From: Rhizobium sp. NFR03
GTDB taxonomy: Bacteria > Pseudomonadota > Alphaproteobacteria > Rhizobiales > Rhizobiaceae
Length of the DNA stretch: 64,000 nt
NCBI RefSeq assembly: GCF_900111275.1
Contig: NZ_FOGR01000003.1
Coordinates: 558,001 to 622,000 of the forward strand
Direction of reading: 5' to 3'
The notes under the pieces were generated by a model. That model made no database searches, was not told where the DNA came from, and saw nothing but the letters and a program-made list of their open reading frames with translations. Of the stretch, positions 1 through 8,328 are shown in pieces (positions within the stretch are counted from its first letter, which is position 1; each line of letters begins with the position of its first letter). The translations under genes were made by a program, and so were the position numbers.

Positions 1-352
1 CGTGCCTGAGAATCTCGACCGGGCCATGGATCGGATGGATGTAATCGAGGCCGGGAACGAGCGACAGGAGCACGACGAACAGCACGGCGACAAGATAGAC
101 CGGATAGATGCGGGCGAAGCGGTGAACCAGATAATCGGTTGCCGTCAACCGATCCAGCGGTCGCGCCGCATAAAGGCTCGCCATGAGGAACCCGCTGAGC
201 GCAAAGAAGATCTGGACCGCCTCCGCACCGATATTCAGCGAGAACCAGCCTGGCATTTCGGGATAAAGCAGGGCGACATGCGATGTCACCACCAGGAAGG
301 CGGCGATCCCTCTCAGGCCGTCAAGGCTGGCTATATGTCTCGTGGTGCTCAT
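1..352 (-). CDS. Acyltransferase 3 family membrane protein, N-terminal part, truncated by window edge
   Basis: My own reading of the minus strand gives an open frame beginning MSTTRHIASLDGLRGIA and running off the left edge. The LDGLRG motif near residue 10, the following hydrophobic segment, and IFFALSGFLMA near residue 45 are the signature of the acyltransferase-3 (OafA/ExoZ) family. These inner-membrane enzymes O-acylate sugars. About 117 residues are visible. A second ATG lies two codons upstream (358); the start at 352 is preferred because a GGCGGG sequence sits six bases before it. Its substrate is unknown, but two more members of this family lie in the EPS region to the right. Confidence 0.8.
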   Translation of the reverse strand, partial: MSTTRHIASLDGLRGIAAFLVVTSHVALLYPEMPGWFSLNIGAEAVQIFFALSGFLMASLYAARPLDRLTATDYLVHRFARIYPVYLVAVLFVVLLSLVPGLDYIHPIHGPVEILRH

Positions 353-454
353 GAACATCCCGCCGGCAGCCGTTTCCGGTTACGTTCTGAAAGGGTGAAA
401 GACACCAGCAGAACACCACCGGAAGGCGATCAAGTCAAATATTCCATTCTTCTT

Positions 455-661
455 TCATATGACGCGGTTAACGTTTGAACGGAGGATTGCAGCCTGCACG
501 TCCACCAAGCGGATCAGCCGATGTCCTGCATCAGCATGTCCGGAACGGTGCGCGGCATCATGCGAGCCGTCCTCCCCCGTTGCGCCTTCGGCAAGGAGGC
601 TTTCCGCAAGGTCCGCAAACGGCGCGAAGGCCGCCGCGAGCGCCGATGAGGTCTGCGTCAT
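455..661 (-). CDS. Hypothetical small protein coupled to the DUF2339 gene
   Basis: A 68-residue frame starts with an ATG that overlaps the stop of the DUF2339 gene by four bases (ATGA), which is typical of translational coupling. The first 30 residues are alanine-rich and have normal codon use. The C-terminal half is rich in His, Arg and Asp and looks unlike a folded protein. An alternative frame in the second half encodes MMPRTVPDMLMQDIG and then stops, so a frameshifted or decayed gene is possible. I do not recognise a family. The coupling is the main support. Confidence 0.3.
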   Translation of the reverse strand: MTQTSSALAAAFAPFADLAESLLAEGATGEDGSHDAAHRSGHADAGHRLIRLVDVQAAILRSNVNRVI

Positions 662-3447
662 GCGCCCGTTCCGGGCAGGACGTCGGCTGAGGGTTTCGGC
701 CGCGACGTCAGGACTTTCTGGTAGAACAGGCCGATACCGATCAGCACGATGCCGAGGCCCATGAAGGACAGTGCGCGCAGCAGGCCTTCCAGATTGGCCA
801 TGTCGAACAGGAAGACCTTGAGCACCGTCACGAAGACGAGCACACCGGAGACGATGCGCATGCTGCGGCTATGGAAGCGAAGACTGGCGACGAGCAGCAG
901 GACGCCGAGTGCGAGCCAGACGACCGAATAGGTGTAGGTCTCCCCTGCCAGAAAGCCCTTCCAGTCGGCGATGCTTGGACCCTGCCATGCGCGGCGAACG
1001 GACAAGGTCGCCCAGGCAAAGACGAGCACGGCCGCGGCCGTTGCAAGCGCCGCAACGAAAGCGGGCGGACGCCGGCCGACGGCCATGCGGGCCAGTGCGG
1101 CATAGGCGATGCCCGGCAGCAGATAACCGATCAACAGCAGGTCGAACACGGGATAGGGTCCGAGCAACTCGCCGGTGAGGTAGGGATTGAGCCCGACGAG
1201 ATGGGCGAAGAGCGTCATCAGCAGCGAGACGGCGCCGAGGCCGATGCTGCCGTAGCGGAAGAACGAGCCGGGACGGCTGAGGTCGAGCCGCATGAGGATG
1301 GCGGAGGCGCCGATGACCAGCAGCGTATAGATCGACTGTTCAGACAGGGAGGGCGCACCGCCCTGCAGCTGACCCCCATTCATCGCGTGCCGCACGAGAA
1401 TGGCAAGCGTGAGCAGGCCGAACAGGCTGGCGATGGCCTGCAGCATGTTGCGCAGGCGATCGGACGGCCAGTCCCGAAGGGTATAGGCAGACCAGAGAGC
1501 AAAGAGCGCGGGTATGCCGTAGCCCGGCAGAAGCGCGTTCAGCACGGGCGTCCGGCCGAGCGCAAGCGGACCGACGATGGTCGGCTCCCAGCCGATGCGG
1601 GCGAGGACGAACACGAAGCCGAGCGCTCCGACCCACGGCAGCGCAGCCCAGCTTCGCACCCGCGTGGCGGCAATGAAGGCGACGGCGAAAACGGCCATGG
1701 CGAGCACCGTCCACAGTCCGTCGGAAAGCGCATGTGCAGCGATAACCAGTTGACCGAGCGCGCCGGCAAGCAGCAGTCCCTGAGCGAGGATCGGGAAGGA
1801 CGGGTTGCGGCGTGTGAAGATGTCCGCAAGCGCGAGGAAGGCGATGGCAGCCACCGTCGCGGCGAGCCCGTGCACAGGATCGAACGAATAGGTGCCGATG
1901 ATCAGGAAGGAGAGCCCGATGCAGGCAACCGACGTGATGGCGGCAAGGCCGGACCAGAGGATGGCGAACCGGTGCCTGCCCGGATGGCGATGCAGCGCGA
2001 AGGCGCAGAGGCCGATGAAGATAGCAGCAAGGCTCAGGGCTGCGACCGGCGATGTCGCGAACGACCTTTCGGCGACGACGCCGATGCTGGAAAGCTCCAG
2101 CAGAAGCGGGAGCGACGCCAGCGTCGAGACGCCGAGGATCGCCATGAGACCGGCCGTCAGCGAAGCGGTGACAGCCCGGGCGCGCAGTGCGCCGAGAAGG
2201 CCGAGAGCGGCAGTGACCGCCAGGAATTCGAAGGTGGGATTGCCGTCGGTCTCCGTCAGCGGGCCGATGAGCGAAAGCCCCGTCATCAGCACCGCAAAGG
2301 CGCCGGTGAGAATGATGGGGGCATGACGCGGCAGCAGCAGGCGGCGCCAGCACGGTGTGCGACGCGGCGCGGTGACCGGTGTTTCCGACGTCTCCCCGGC
2401 ACCCGTTGCCGTGTCCTCGGCAACAGGAAGCGCTTCCTCCGTAGGTTCCCGTTCCTCAGGTTCCGCATCGTCGGCCCCCGCCGGCCAGACATAGGCGTGA
2501 CCGGCGATGAGGACGAGCAGCGACAGCGAAACCGGCAGTGTCACGGCCGGGTCTTCCGCGATCAGATAGACGGTGCCCCAGAGGGCAAGGCCGATATTGG
2601 CGAAGGCCGGGACGATCCGCCAGCGGCCGATCCGCGCCGTCGCCGTCGACGCGAGCCAGACGAGCGACAGGAAGGTGAACAGGCTCCATGGCGAGGGATC
2701 GTCGGCATCGATCAGCAGCGGCGTGACGAGCGAGGCGGCAAGGCCGAGGCCGGCCAGCGCCTGTCCGTGGCGCAACGACAGGCCGAGAACGAGGAAGGAC
2801 ACCAGCCCCATGAGGACGAAGGCCGTCGTCGGACCGATGAAATCGTAGACCGCGTGTGCCGCAAAGATCGCACCGAGCAGCGTTACGGCGCCGGCCGCAG
2901 TGAGGATGCCGGGGATCATGGCATTGGCGAAGCGCTGTTCGCCATCTGCGGGACCACGCCGGCGGATCATCTCGCCGCCAGCCATGAGCGCCGCACCGAA
3001 CAGGGCGGCGAGCACCAGCCGCACGGCGGGGCTCAGCAGCCCGGCGTCGATCGACACCTTGACGAGGAAAATACCGCCCAGCGCCAGCGCGATGCCGCCG
3101 ACCCAGACGGCCCAACGGGCACCGAGCCAGCTTTCGAAGGATTCACGCGGCTTCTGCGGCTCTGTCTCCTCCAGGTCGGGGACGGCTTCTTCTCCCGCCG
3201 CTTCCGCCTCGACCATCGCTTCCCGTCGTTCGCCGTCGCCCGCCTCCGTCGCCTGCGTCTCCAGCACAGGAACATCCGTCACGGCCGCGCCGGGAACGCT
3301 TTCGATGGACGGGCGCTCCGCGGAAAGGCGGGCGATCTCCGACTGGAGGAAAGCGATGTCGCGCGTGAACCGCTCATTTGCCTGCCGGGTGCGGGCAAAG
3401 GCTATGAACGAGAGGATGAAGGCGGCGAGGACAAGAAGGTCGGTCAT
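658..3447 (-). CDS. DUF2339 multi-spanning membrane protein
   Basis: This 929-residue protein has an N-terminal membrane anchor, then a short helical stretch and an acidic low-complexity linker (about residues 50-100). The rest is a very long array of hydrophobic helices with short loops, more than 20 possible membrane segments. The segment WLGARWAVWVGGIALALGG after the linker is typical of DUF2339 proteins, which usually have this size. The function is not established; the family is found in many Gram-negative bacteria. A second acidic linker of about 40 residues (around 325-365) interrupts the helices. The gene lies downstream of recO on the same strand, about 100 bases away, and may share its transcript. 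Confidence 0.85.
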   Translation of the reverse strand: MTDLLVLAAFILSFIAFARTRQANERFTRDIAFLQSEIARLSAERPSIESVPGAAVTDVPVLETQATEAGDGERREAMVEAEAAGEEAVPDLEETEPQKPRESFESWLGARWAVWVGGIALALGGIFLVKVSIDAGLLSPAVRLVLAALFGAALMAGGEMIRRRGPADGEQRFANAMIPGILTAAGAVTLLGAIFAAHAVYDFIGPTTAFVLMGLVSFLVLGLSLRHGQALAGLGLAASLVTPLLIDADDPSPWSLFTFLSLVWLASTATARIGRWRIVPAFANIGLALWGTVYLIAEDPAVTLPVSLSLLVLIAGHAYVWPAGADDAEPEEREPTEEALPVAEDTATGAGETSETPVTAPRRTPCWRRLLLPRHAPIILTGAFAVLMTGLSLIGPLTETDGNPTFEFLAVTAALGLLGALRARAVTASLTAGLMAILGVSTLASLPLLLELSSIGVVAERSFATSPVAALSLAAIFIGLCAFALHRHPGRHRFAILWSGLAAITSVACIGLSFLIIGTYSFDPVHGLAATVAAIAFLALADIFTRRNPSFPILAQGLLLAGALGQLVIAAHALSDGLWTVLAMAVFAVAFIAATRVRSWAALPWVGALGFVFVLARIGWEPTIVGPLALGRTPVLNALLPGYGIPALFALWSAYTLRDWPSDRLRNMLQAIASLFGLLTLAILVRHAMNGGQLQGGAPSLSEQSIYTLLVIGASAILMRLDLSRPGSFFRYGSIGLGAVSLLMTLFAHLVGLNPYLTGELLGPYPVFDLLLIGYLLPGIAYAALARMAVGRRPPAFVAALATAAAVLVFAWATLSVRRAWQGPSIADWKGFLAGETYTYSVVWLALGVLLLVASLRFHSRSMRIVSGVLVFVTVLKVFLFDMANLEGLLRALSFMGLGIVLIGIGLFYQKVLTSRPKPSADVLPGTGA

Positions 3448-3554
3448 GGGTACCCGTCATGCAGTCGCCTGCGGCCGGAGCCGGCGGAGCGATAAGGAAG
3501 ACGGCAACTTACCGTCATTGCGACGGAAACCAAGACGGGACAGCGTGATTCTCC

Positions 3555-4343
3555 TCACGGGAGGAGGATGTCGAGTGGCTTTTCCCCGGTCGCGGATGCA
3601 TCGGGCATTGTCCGGGCCGTGCCAAGCGCTTTCATAGCCGCCTGAACGAAGCCGTTTCTCGCAGCCGAGATCTCGATCCCACGGGGCTCGTAGACATGGC
3701 GATGCAGGAAATAACCCGTCATCCGCAGCGCGTCTTCCAGACTTTGCCTGTCGGCCGCCTTGCCTTCGAGCGCCAGAAAAGGCGGCAAGGCGAACATTCG
3801 GTCGGCATAAGGAAGGCCCGCCGTGCGGCTGACGGCGCGGCCGGACTTCGGGGAGATGAAAGCCAGATCCTCCCGGTCGCCGGTGGCGGCGCATCGTGCG
3901 AGATCGAGACCGAAACCGAGGTCCTCGAGCACCGCGATCTCGAACCGCACGAACAGTTCGCCTGCATCCTTGGGGTCGTGCAGATGATCGAGGATGACGG
4001 ACAGCGATGTATAGAGATGAGGATGCGGGTCGCGCTCCGGCAGGAGCCGCAAGAGCGCCGCCATGGCCTGGACCCCGTAGACGGCGGTTGCCGTCTCCAT
4101 CAGGCGCGCGGCGCGCAGTTCGACCGGCTCCATGCGAAATTCGCCGAGATGCTCGTCGAGCCGCGCCCGCCAGGTGACTTCGACCGAATTTCCCGGCTGC
4201 AACACAGGCTGCAGCGCCCGCGACCGCCCGCCGCGCACAAGACCAAGATGGCGTCCCCGCGCACGCGTCATGACTTCGGCGACGACGGAGGTCTCTCCGT
4301 GTCGGCGAACGCCGAGAATGATCGCCTCATCGGTCCATTGCAT
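3555..4343 (-). CDS. recO: DNA repair protein RecO
   Basis: RecO works with RecF and RecR to load RecA on single-stranded gaps during recombinational repair. The 262-residue product starts [17 protein letters not shown], the usual N-terminal OB-fold opening of alphaproteobacterial RecO. The central region with [14 protein letters not shown] and the C-terminal helical domain also fit the family. The longer frame reaching 4478 was rejected: its first 45 residues are not RecO-like, and the chosen ATG has GGAA about seven bases upstream. In related bacteria recO commonly follows era; here era is about 36 kb away, beyond the EPS genes. This unusual placement is discussed in the findings. Confidence 0.93.
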   Translation of the reverse strand: MQWTDEAIILGVRRHGETSVVAEVMTRARGRHLGLVRGGRSRALQPVLQPGNSVEVTWRARLDEHLGEFRMEPVELRAARLMETATAVYGVQAMAALLRLLPERDPHPHLYTSLSVILDHLHDPKDAGELFVRFEIAVLEDLGFGLDLARCAATGDREDLAFISPKSGRAVSRTAGLPYADRMFALPPFLALEGKAADRQSLEDALRMTGYFLHRHVYEPRGIEISAARNGFVQAAMKALGTARTMPDASATGEKPLDILLP

Positions 4344-4622
4344 TGGAAACGTTCCGGAAAGCAGGAGGGCTGGCTTTTTTCGAGCCGACGCATCGTTGCG
4401 CGTCGCGGGTACCGGAGGTGATGTAAGACGCGAGCGCCGCTTTGGGAAGAGCCGCAGAACATTGCCTGCGCTTGCCAAAGGAATTCGAAAAGGTCGCCTC
4501 CGTTGGAGATCGTCTGGCGCTTGGGGTTAACGATGTCTGAAGATATGACCGAGGAAACTAATGTAATGGGTTCAAAATAAGGATAGCCTGATGGGCAATT
4601 GAACCTGCAACCCGGAGTCCCC

Positions 4623-5336
4623 ATGCATCCGACCATCAAACGCGTCGCCAAGCCGATCTTTCGCGCCGTCCGGCCGATCATCCCCACGCCTTTCCTTCTA
4701 TGGTTCAAGGGCTATTCGGAGATGCGTTTCTGGAAAGGACTCTATGGTGAGGAGCGCAAGCTCGACAACGATCACTACGAGTATTTCTATACTGACTTCT
4801 TCGCGCTCGAGAGAGACTGGTACAAAGGCAAGACGCTGCTCGACGTTGGTTGCGGCCCGGCCGGCAGCCTCGAATGGGCCGACATGGCAGGCACGCGGAC
4901 CGGCCTCGATCCGCTCGTCGAGCAGTACCGCACGCTCGGCATCGACAAGCACAAGATGGACTATGTTTGCGCGCCCGTCGAAAAGATTCCCTTCGCCACC
5001 GGATCGCGGGATGTCGTCTGTTCCTTCAATTCTCTCGACCATGTCGATCACCTCGACACCGCGATCGGCGAAATCTTCCGGGTCCTCAAGATCGGCGGCT
5101 CGTTCCTCATCATCGTCGAGGTAAACCACAAGGCGCGGCCGACAGAGCCGATCGAGATCTGGGAGGACGCTCTCCGCCAGACGCTCTCGCGCTACGGCAG
5201 CATCGCGTCATGGCGCGCCTTCCCCATTCGCTACGACCACGACATCTATCGCAGCCTTCGCGAAGGATCGCCGATCGAGCGCATGCCGGACGGCAAGGAA
5301 GGGCTGATCGCAGCCCAGGTCATCAAGGGCGCCTGA
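4623..5336 (+). CDS. Class I SAM-dependent methyltransferase
   Basis: The 237-residue product has a methyltransferase motif I, LLDVGCGPAGSLEWADM (about residues 76-92), and a motif IV-like region, VVCSFNSLDHVDH, followed by a typical post-motif IFRVLKIGGSFLI. These identify a Rossmann-fold SAM-dependent methyltransferase of the Methyltransf_11 type. The start at 4623 is favoured over 4599 because GGAG lies nine bases upstream. The methyl acceptor cannot be read from the sequence. Position at the edge of the EPS region makes a sugar, lipid carrier or glycan intermediate plausible, but this is inference. It is divergent from recO. Confidence 0.85.
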   Translation: MHPTIKRVAKPIFRAVRPIIPTPFLLWFKGYSEMRFWKGLYGEERKLDNDHYEYFYTDFFALERDWYKGKTLLDVGCGPAGSLEWADMAGTRTGLDPLVEQYRTLGIDKHKMDYVCAPVEKIPFATGSRDVVCSFNSLDHVDHLDTAIGEIFRVLKIGGSFLIIVEVNHKARPTEPIEIWEDALRQTLSRYGSIASWRAFPIRYDHDIYRSLREGSPIERMPDGKEGLIAAQVIKGA

Positions 5337-5430
5337 GTTCGGGTCGGCCTGCAGCGTCCAGCCGTTTCACCGCCCTGCCCTGACCGGGTTCGACGGTGCA
5401 TCCCCGGGACTCTCCCAAGGAGATATCGCC

Positions 5431-6414
5431 ATGTCCAAGATGGGTTCCTACCAATCCATTCAATGCCTGCGCGCCATAGCGGTGCTGATGGTGGCGCTCG
5501 TGCACCTCTATCCGCAGCAGGTGGCGATCGGCGCTGCGGGTGTCGATATCTTCTTCGTCATATCCGGCTTCATCATGGCGACCATCGGCGCACGGGAGAC
5601 GCCCTCGACATTCGCCGTGCGGCGCGTGGCGCGGATCGTGCCGCTCTACTGGGCCGTCACGCTCTTCATGTGCGCGCTGGCACTGAAGCCGGGCTTGTTC
5701 TCCAACTTCACCTTCGACATCCCTCGCCTCGCCATGTCGCTCTTTTTCATTCCCTATCGGGATATCGACGGCATCATCTGGCCGTTGGTGAAGGTGGGGT
5801 GGACACTCAACCTCGAAATCTTCTTCTACGCCGTCTTCATGCTCTGCCTGTTGACGGCAAGGCCGGTGCTTGCGGCCATCGGCGCCATTCTCGTTCTGGT
5901 CGTCGTCGGCCTGCTGCTCGACCCGCAGCAGGCCGCGCCGATCACCTGGACCTCTCCGCTGCTGGTGGAATTTCTCTTCGGCATGCTGATCGCCATCCTG
6001 CCGCGGGTGAAGCGTTTGGTTCCGGGTCTTGCCATCACGGCAGGCGGGGTGATCTGGTTCGCCATCGCCGCACTATCGCAGGTAACGCCTGATAACGAAG
6101 GCTGGCGGTTCGTTGTGTGGGGCGGCGGCGCAGCCCTTCTCGTGCTCGGCTGCCTCAGCCTCGAAGAGGCCGGCGGCTGGCCCCGTATCCTGCGTCCTCT
6201 CGCCCTCCTCGGAGACGCGTCCTATTCCTTCTATCTCCTGCACGGGCTGGTCATTGCGCTCGTTGCCAAGTTGCTCGGTCACGGTCTTGTGGCCGGCATC
6301 GTCGTCCTCGTCGTGTCAACAATCGTATCCTTCCTGTCACTCCATCTCTTCGAGCGCCCGGCTGCCCGTATCGTGCGCCGTGTGCTATCCCGCGAACCAG
6401 CCATCAGGACCTGA
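5431..6414 (+). CDS. Acyltransferase 3 family membrane protein (ExoZ-like)
   Basis: The 327-residue integral membrane protein has the acyltransferase-3 signatures SIQCLRAIAVLMVALVHL at the N-terminus, GVDIFFVISGFIMA (about 37-50), VRRVARIVPLYWAV, and WTLNLEIFFYAVF in the middle. It has about ten hydrophobic helices. In size and motif layout it resembles ExoZ of Sinorhizobium meliloti, which acetylates a sugar of succinoglycan; the actual acceptor and acyl group here are unknown. It has a strong ribosome binding site, AAGGAGATATCGCC, before the ATG. It follows the methyltransferase on the same strand by about 95 bases and is likely co-transcribed with it. Confidence 0.88.
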   Translation: MSKMGSYQSIQCLRAIAVLMVALVHLYPQQVAIGAAGVDIFFVISGFIMATIGARETPSTFAVRRVARIVPLYWAVTLFMCALALKPGLFSNFTFDIPRLAMSLFFIPYRDIDGIIWPLVKVGWTLNLEIFFYAVFMLCLLTARPVLAAIGAILVLVVVGLLLDPQQAAPITWTSPLLVEFLFGMLIAILPRVKRLVPGLAITAGGVIWFAIAALSQVTPDNEGWRFVVWGGGAALLVLGCLSLEEAGGWPRILRPLALLGDASYSFYLLHGLVIALVAKLLGHGLVAGIVVLVVSTIVSFLSLHLFERPAARIVRRVLSREPAIRT

Positions 6415-6649
6415 GGTCCGCGATCCGAATCCGTTCGCGGGATGCAGTACATCTGCTTCCTGACCGATAGATTCAGACTTCCGTCACCATGATGGTCCGC
6501 TATCCGCACCGAAGCCGATAAATCCGCGGATGCGTAAAAGTTGAACAATCGCAAACGGCTTATCTTCACTGGAGACTATTAGATTTTGCTGCATCACCTG
6601 CTGGCAATGTACTGCCACAGGCCTTCTTCCTCGGATTTTGGAGATGACA

Positions 6650-8071
6650 ATGGCAAAATCGATCAAGAATGCTGCTGGCAAGACTTTGTATTACAGCAAC
6701 GACTCCAATGCATGGGCTGCCGCGACGGAGGCCAACACGCTCTTCAACAAGACCGGAGGATGGTTCTCCGGCACGGCGAAGGACGACTCGATCTGGGGGA
6801 AAGTCGGTCTCAACGCGACCCTGATGGGCGGCGCCGGCGATGACATCTACTATCTCGCGTCGGCCGACAATCTGGTCTACGAGGCGGCCGGAAAGGGAAC
6901 GGACACCGTCAGCACGTATTTCAGCTACCAGCTGACCAACCCGAACCTCGAAAACCTGATCGTCAACGCAGACGACACCTTCGCCTTCGGCAACAGTCTC
7001 GACAACATCATCACGGGCGGTAAAGGCAGCCAGACGCTCTGGGGCGCCCTCGGCAACGACGTCCTGACCGGCGGCGCGGGGGACGACACGTTCATCATCA
7101 CCGGCGGCGGCGGTCACGACACGATCACGGATCTCGGCGCGACCGATACCGTCCGCATCGCCTACTACACCTTCACCAATTTTGCGGACGTCCTGAAGAA
7201 CGCCCGGCAGTCCGGCACCGATACCGTGATCAAGATCACCGACAGTGCCTCGCTGACGCTTTCCAACACGAAGGTGGGCAGCCTGACGGCCGATCAGTTC
7301 GACCTGAACGTCTCCAAGGCCGGCATGAAGCTCACCTTCAGCGACAACTTCGACAAGCTCAGCCTGAACACCGGCAAGAACGGCGGCACCTGGGACACGA
7401 AGTTCTGGTATGCCAGCGACAAGGGCTCATCCCTCGGCACCGGCGAGCAGCAGTGGTACGTCAACCCCTCCTACGCCCCGACCTCCAGCGTCAATCCGTT
7501 CTCGATCAAGGACGGCGTGCTGACGATCAACGCCGCGGAAACGCCCGCGGATCTCCTGAAGACCATCGGCTACGACTATACGTCCGGCGTGCTGACGACG
7601 CATTCGAGCTTTGCCCAGACCTATGGCTACTTCGAGATCCGCGCCGATCTGCCGGACGATGTCGGTGCATGGCCTGCCTTCTGGCTGCTGCCGACGGATG
7701 GCAGCTGGCCGCCCGAACTCGACGTCTTCGAGGCGATCGGCGGCACCAACAGCTACTTCGCCACCGCGCATACCCAGGAAACCGGCGAACATACGAAGGT
7801 CTCCACCCAGGTTCATACCCAGAGCACCGAAGGCTTCCACACCTATGGCCTGCTGTGGACGAAGGACGAGCTGACCTGGACCTTCGACGGCACCAAGGTT
7901 GCCTCGACGAAGACCCCGGACGACATGCATTCCGACATGTATCTTCTCGTCAACCAGTCCGTCGGCGGATGGGCCGGCACGCCATCCGACAAGGATTTCG
8001 CGGACGGATCGCAGTTCAACATCGATTACATCAAGGTGTACTCGCTGCCAGCCGATGGCTCGATCATGTAA
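6650..8071 (+). CDS. Secreted GH16 beta-glucanase with N-terminal RTX-type repeats (ExsH-like)
   Basis: The 473-residue protein begins MAKSIKNAAGK with no Sec signal peptide. Residues about 1-220 contain glycine/aspartate-rich calcium-binding repeats such as GGAGDDIYYL and GNDVLTGGAGDDTF. Residues about 225-465 form a GH16 domain with the catalytic ExDxxE box ELDVFE (E356, D358, E361). This layout matches ExsH of S. meliloti, an endo-glycanase that shortens succinoglycan and leaves through the PrsDE type I secretion system. The family suggests cleavage of beta-1,3/1,4 linkages in EPS. The start is chosen because GGAG is six bases upstream. No type I exporter gene is in this window. Confidence 0.92.
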   Translation: MAKSIKNAAGKTLYYSNDSNAWAAATEANTLFNKTGGWFSGTAKDDSIWGKVGLNATLMGGAGDDIYYLASADNLVYEAAGKGTDTVSTYFSYQLTNPNLENLIVNADDTFAFGNSLDNIITGGKGSQTLWGALGNDVLTGGAGDDTFIITGGGGHDTITDLGATDTVRIAYYTFTNFADVLKNARQSGTDTVIKITDSASLTLSNTKVGSLTADQFDLNVSKAGMKLTFSDNFDKLSLNTGKNGGTWDTKFWYASDKGSSLGTGEQQWYVNPSYAPTSSVNPFSIKDGVLTINAAETPADLLKTIGYDYTSGVLTTHSSFAQTYGYFEIRADLPDDVGAWPAFWLLPTDGSWPPELDVFEAIGGTNSYFATAHTQETGEHTKVSTQVHTQSTEGFHTYGLLWTKDELTWTFDGTKVASTKTPDDMHSDMYLLVNQSVGGWAGTPSDKDFADGSQFNIDYIKVYSLPADGSIM

Positions 8072-8091
8072 CACCAGGTGTCATGACGACA

Positions 8092-8128
8092 GACAAAGGC
8101 CGCGCATGCGATAGGCGCGGCCTTTGTC
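8092..8128. terminator. Bidirectional rho-independent terminator
   Basis: A perfect 14-bp stem (GACAAAGGCCGCGC paired with GCGCGGCCTTTGTC) with a 9-base loop is followed by a T-rich run on the plus strand. It lies between the convergent GH16 gene and the coiled-coil micro-protein gene, so it can stop both transcripts. Confidence 0.85.
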
Positions 8129-8152
8129 GTCTTCTTTCCTGACGTCCTTCCG

Positions 8153-8323
8153 TCAGCGACCGGTTATGGCCGTGTCGTCATCCCCTTCGCGAGCGATCCC
8201 CTGATCGCCCCTCAGCCGCTCGACTTCGGCACGCAGCCGCAGAACTTCGCGCTTCAGCGCATCCAGCTCCATACCCAACGCATCGATCACGATCATCAAA
8301 CCCTGTCCCTGCATCATCGTCAT
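8153..8323 (-). CDS. Small coiled-coil protein, last gene of the SGNH/tail-fibre-like cassette
   Basis: This 56-codon frame was found by reading the strand directly. It encodes an N-terminal hydrophobic stretch MMQGQGLMIVIDALGMEL followed by DALKREVLRLRAEVERLRGD, a clear heptad coiled coil, and a polar tail. It starts five bases after the stop of the 408-residue gene. A GAGGGAG sequence overlaps the gene junction. ATG codons at 8323, 8317 and 8314 are all possible; spacing from the GAGGGAG favours 8317 or 8314. No family is recognised. The coiled coil suggests an oligomerising or chaperone role for the upstream fibre-like protein, which is inference only. Confidence 0.6.
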   Translation of the reverse strand: MTMMQGQGLMIVIDALGMELDALKREVLRLRAEVERLRGDQGIAREGDDDTAITGR

Positions 8324-8328
8324 CTCCC

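Noticed and set aside
2-478. Plus-strand ORF at the left edge
   Set aside because: The minus strand carries a clear acyltransferase-3 beginning over the same bases.
871-3495. Long plus-strand ORF of 874 codons opposite the DUF2339 gene
   Set aside because: It has an Arg/Glu/Gly-rich sequence with no domain and is the shadow of the real membrane protein in GC-rich DNA.
5375-5425. TPP- or SRP-like motif before the acyltransferase gene (GGGTTCGACGG, GGTCAG on the other strand)
   Set aside because: The other conserved parts of a thiamine riboswitch or SRP RNA are missing, and the gene context does not fit.
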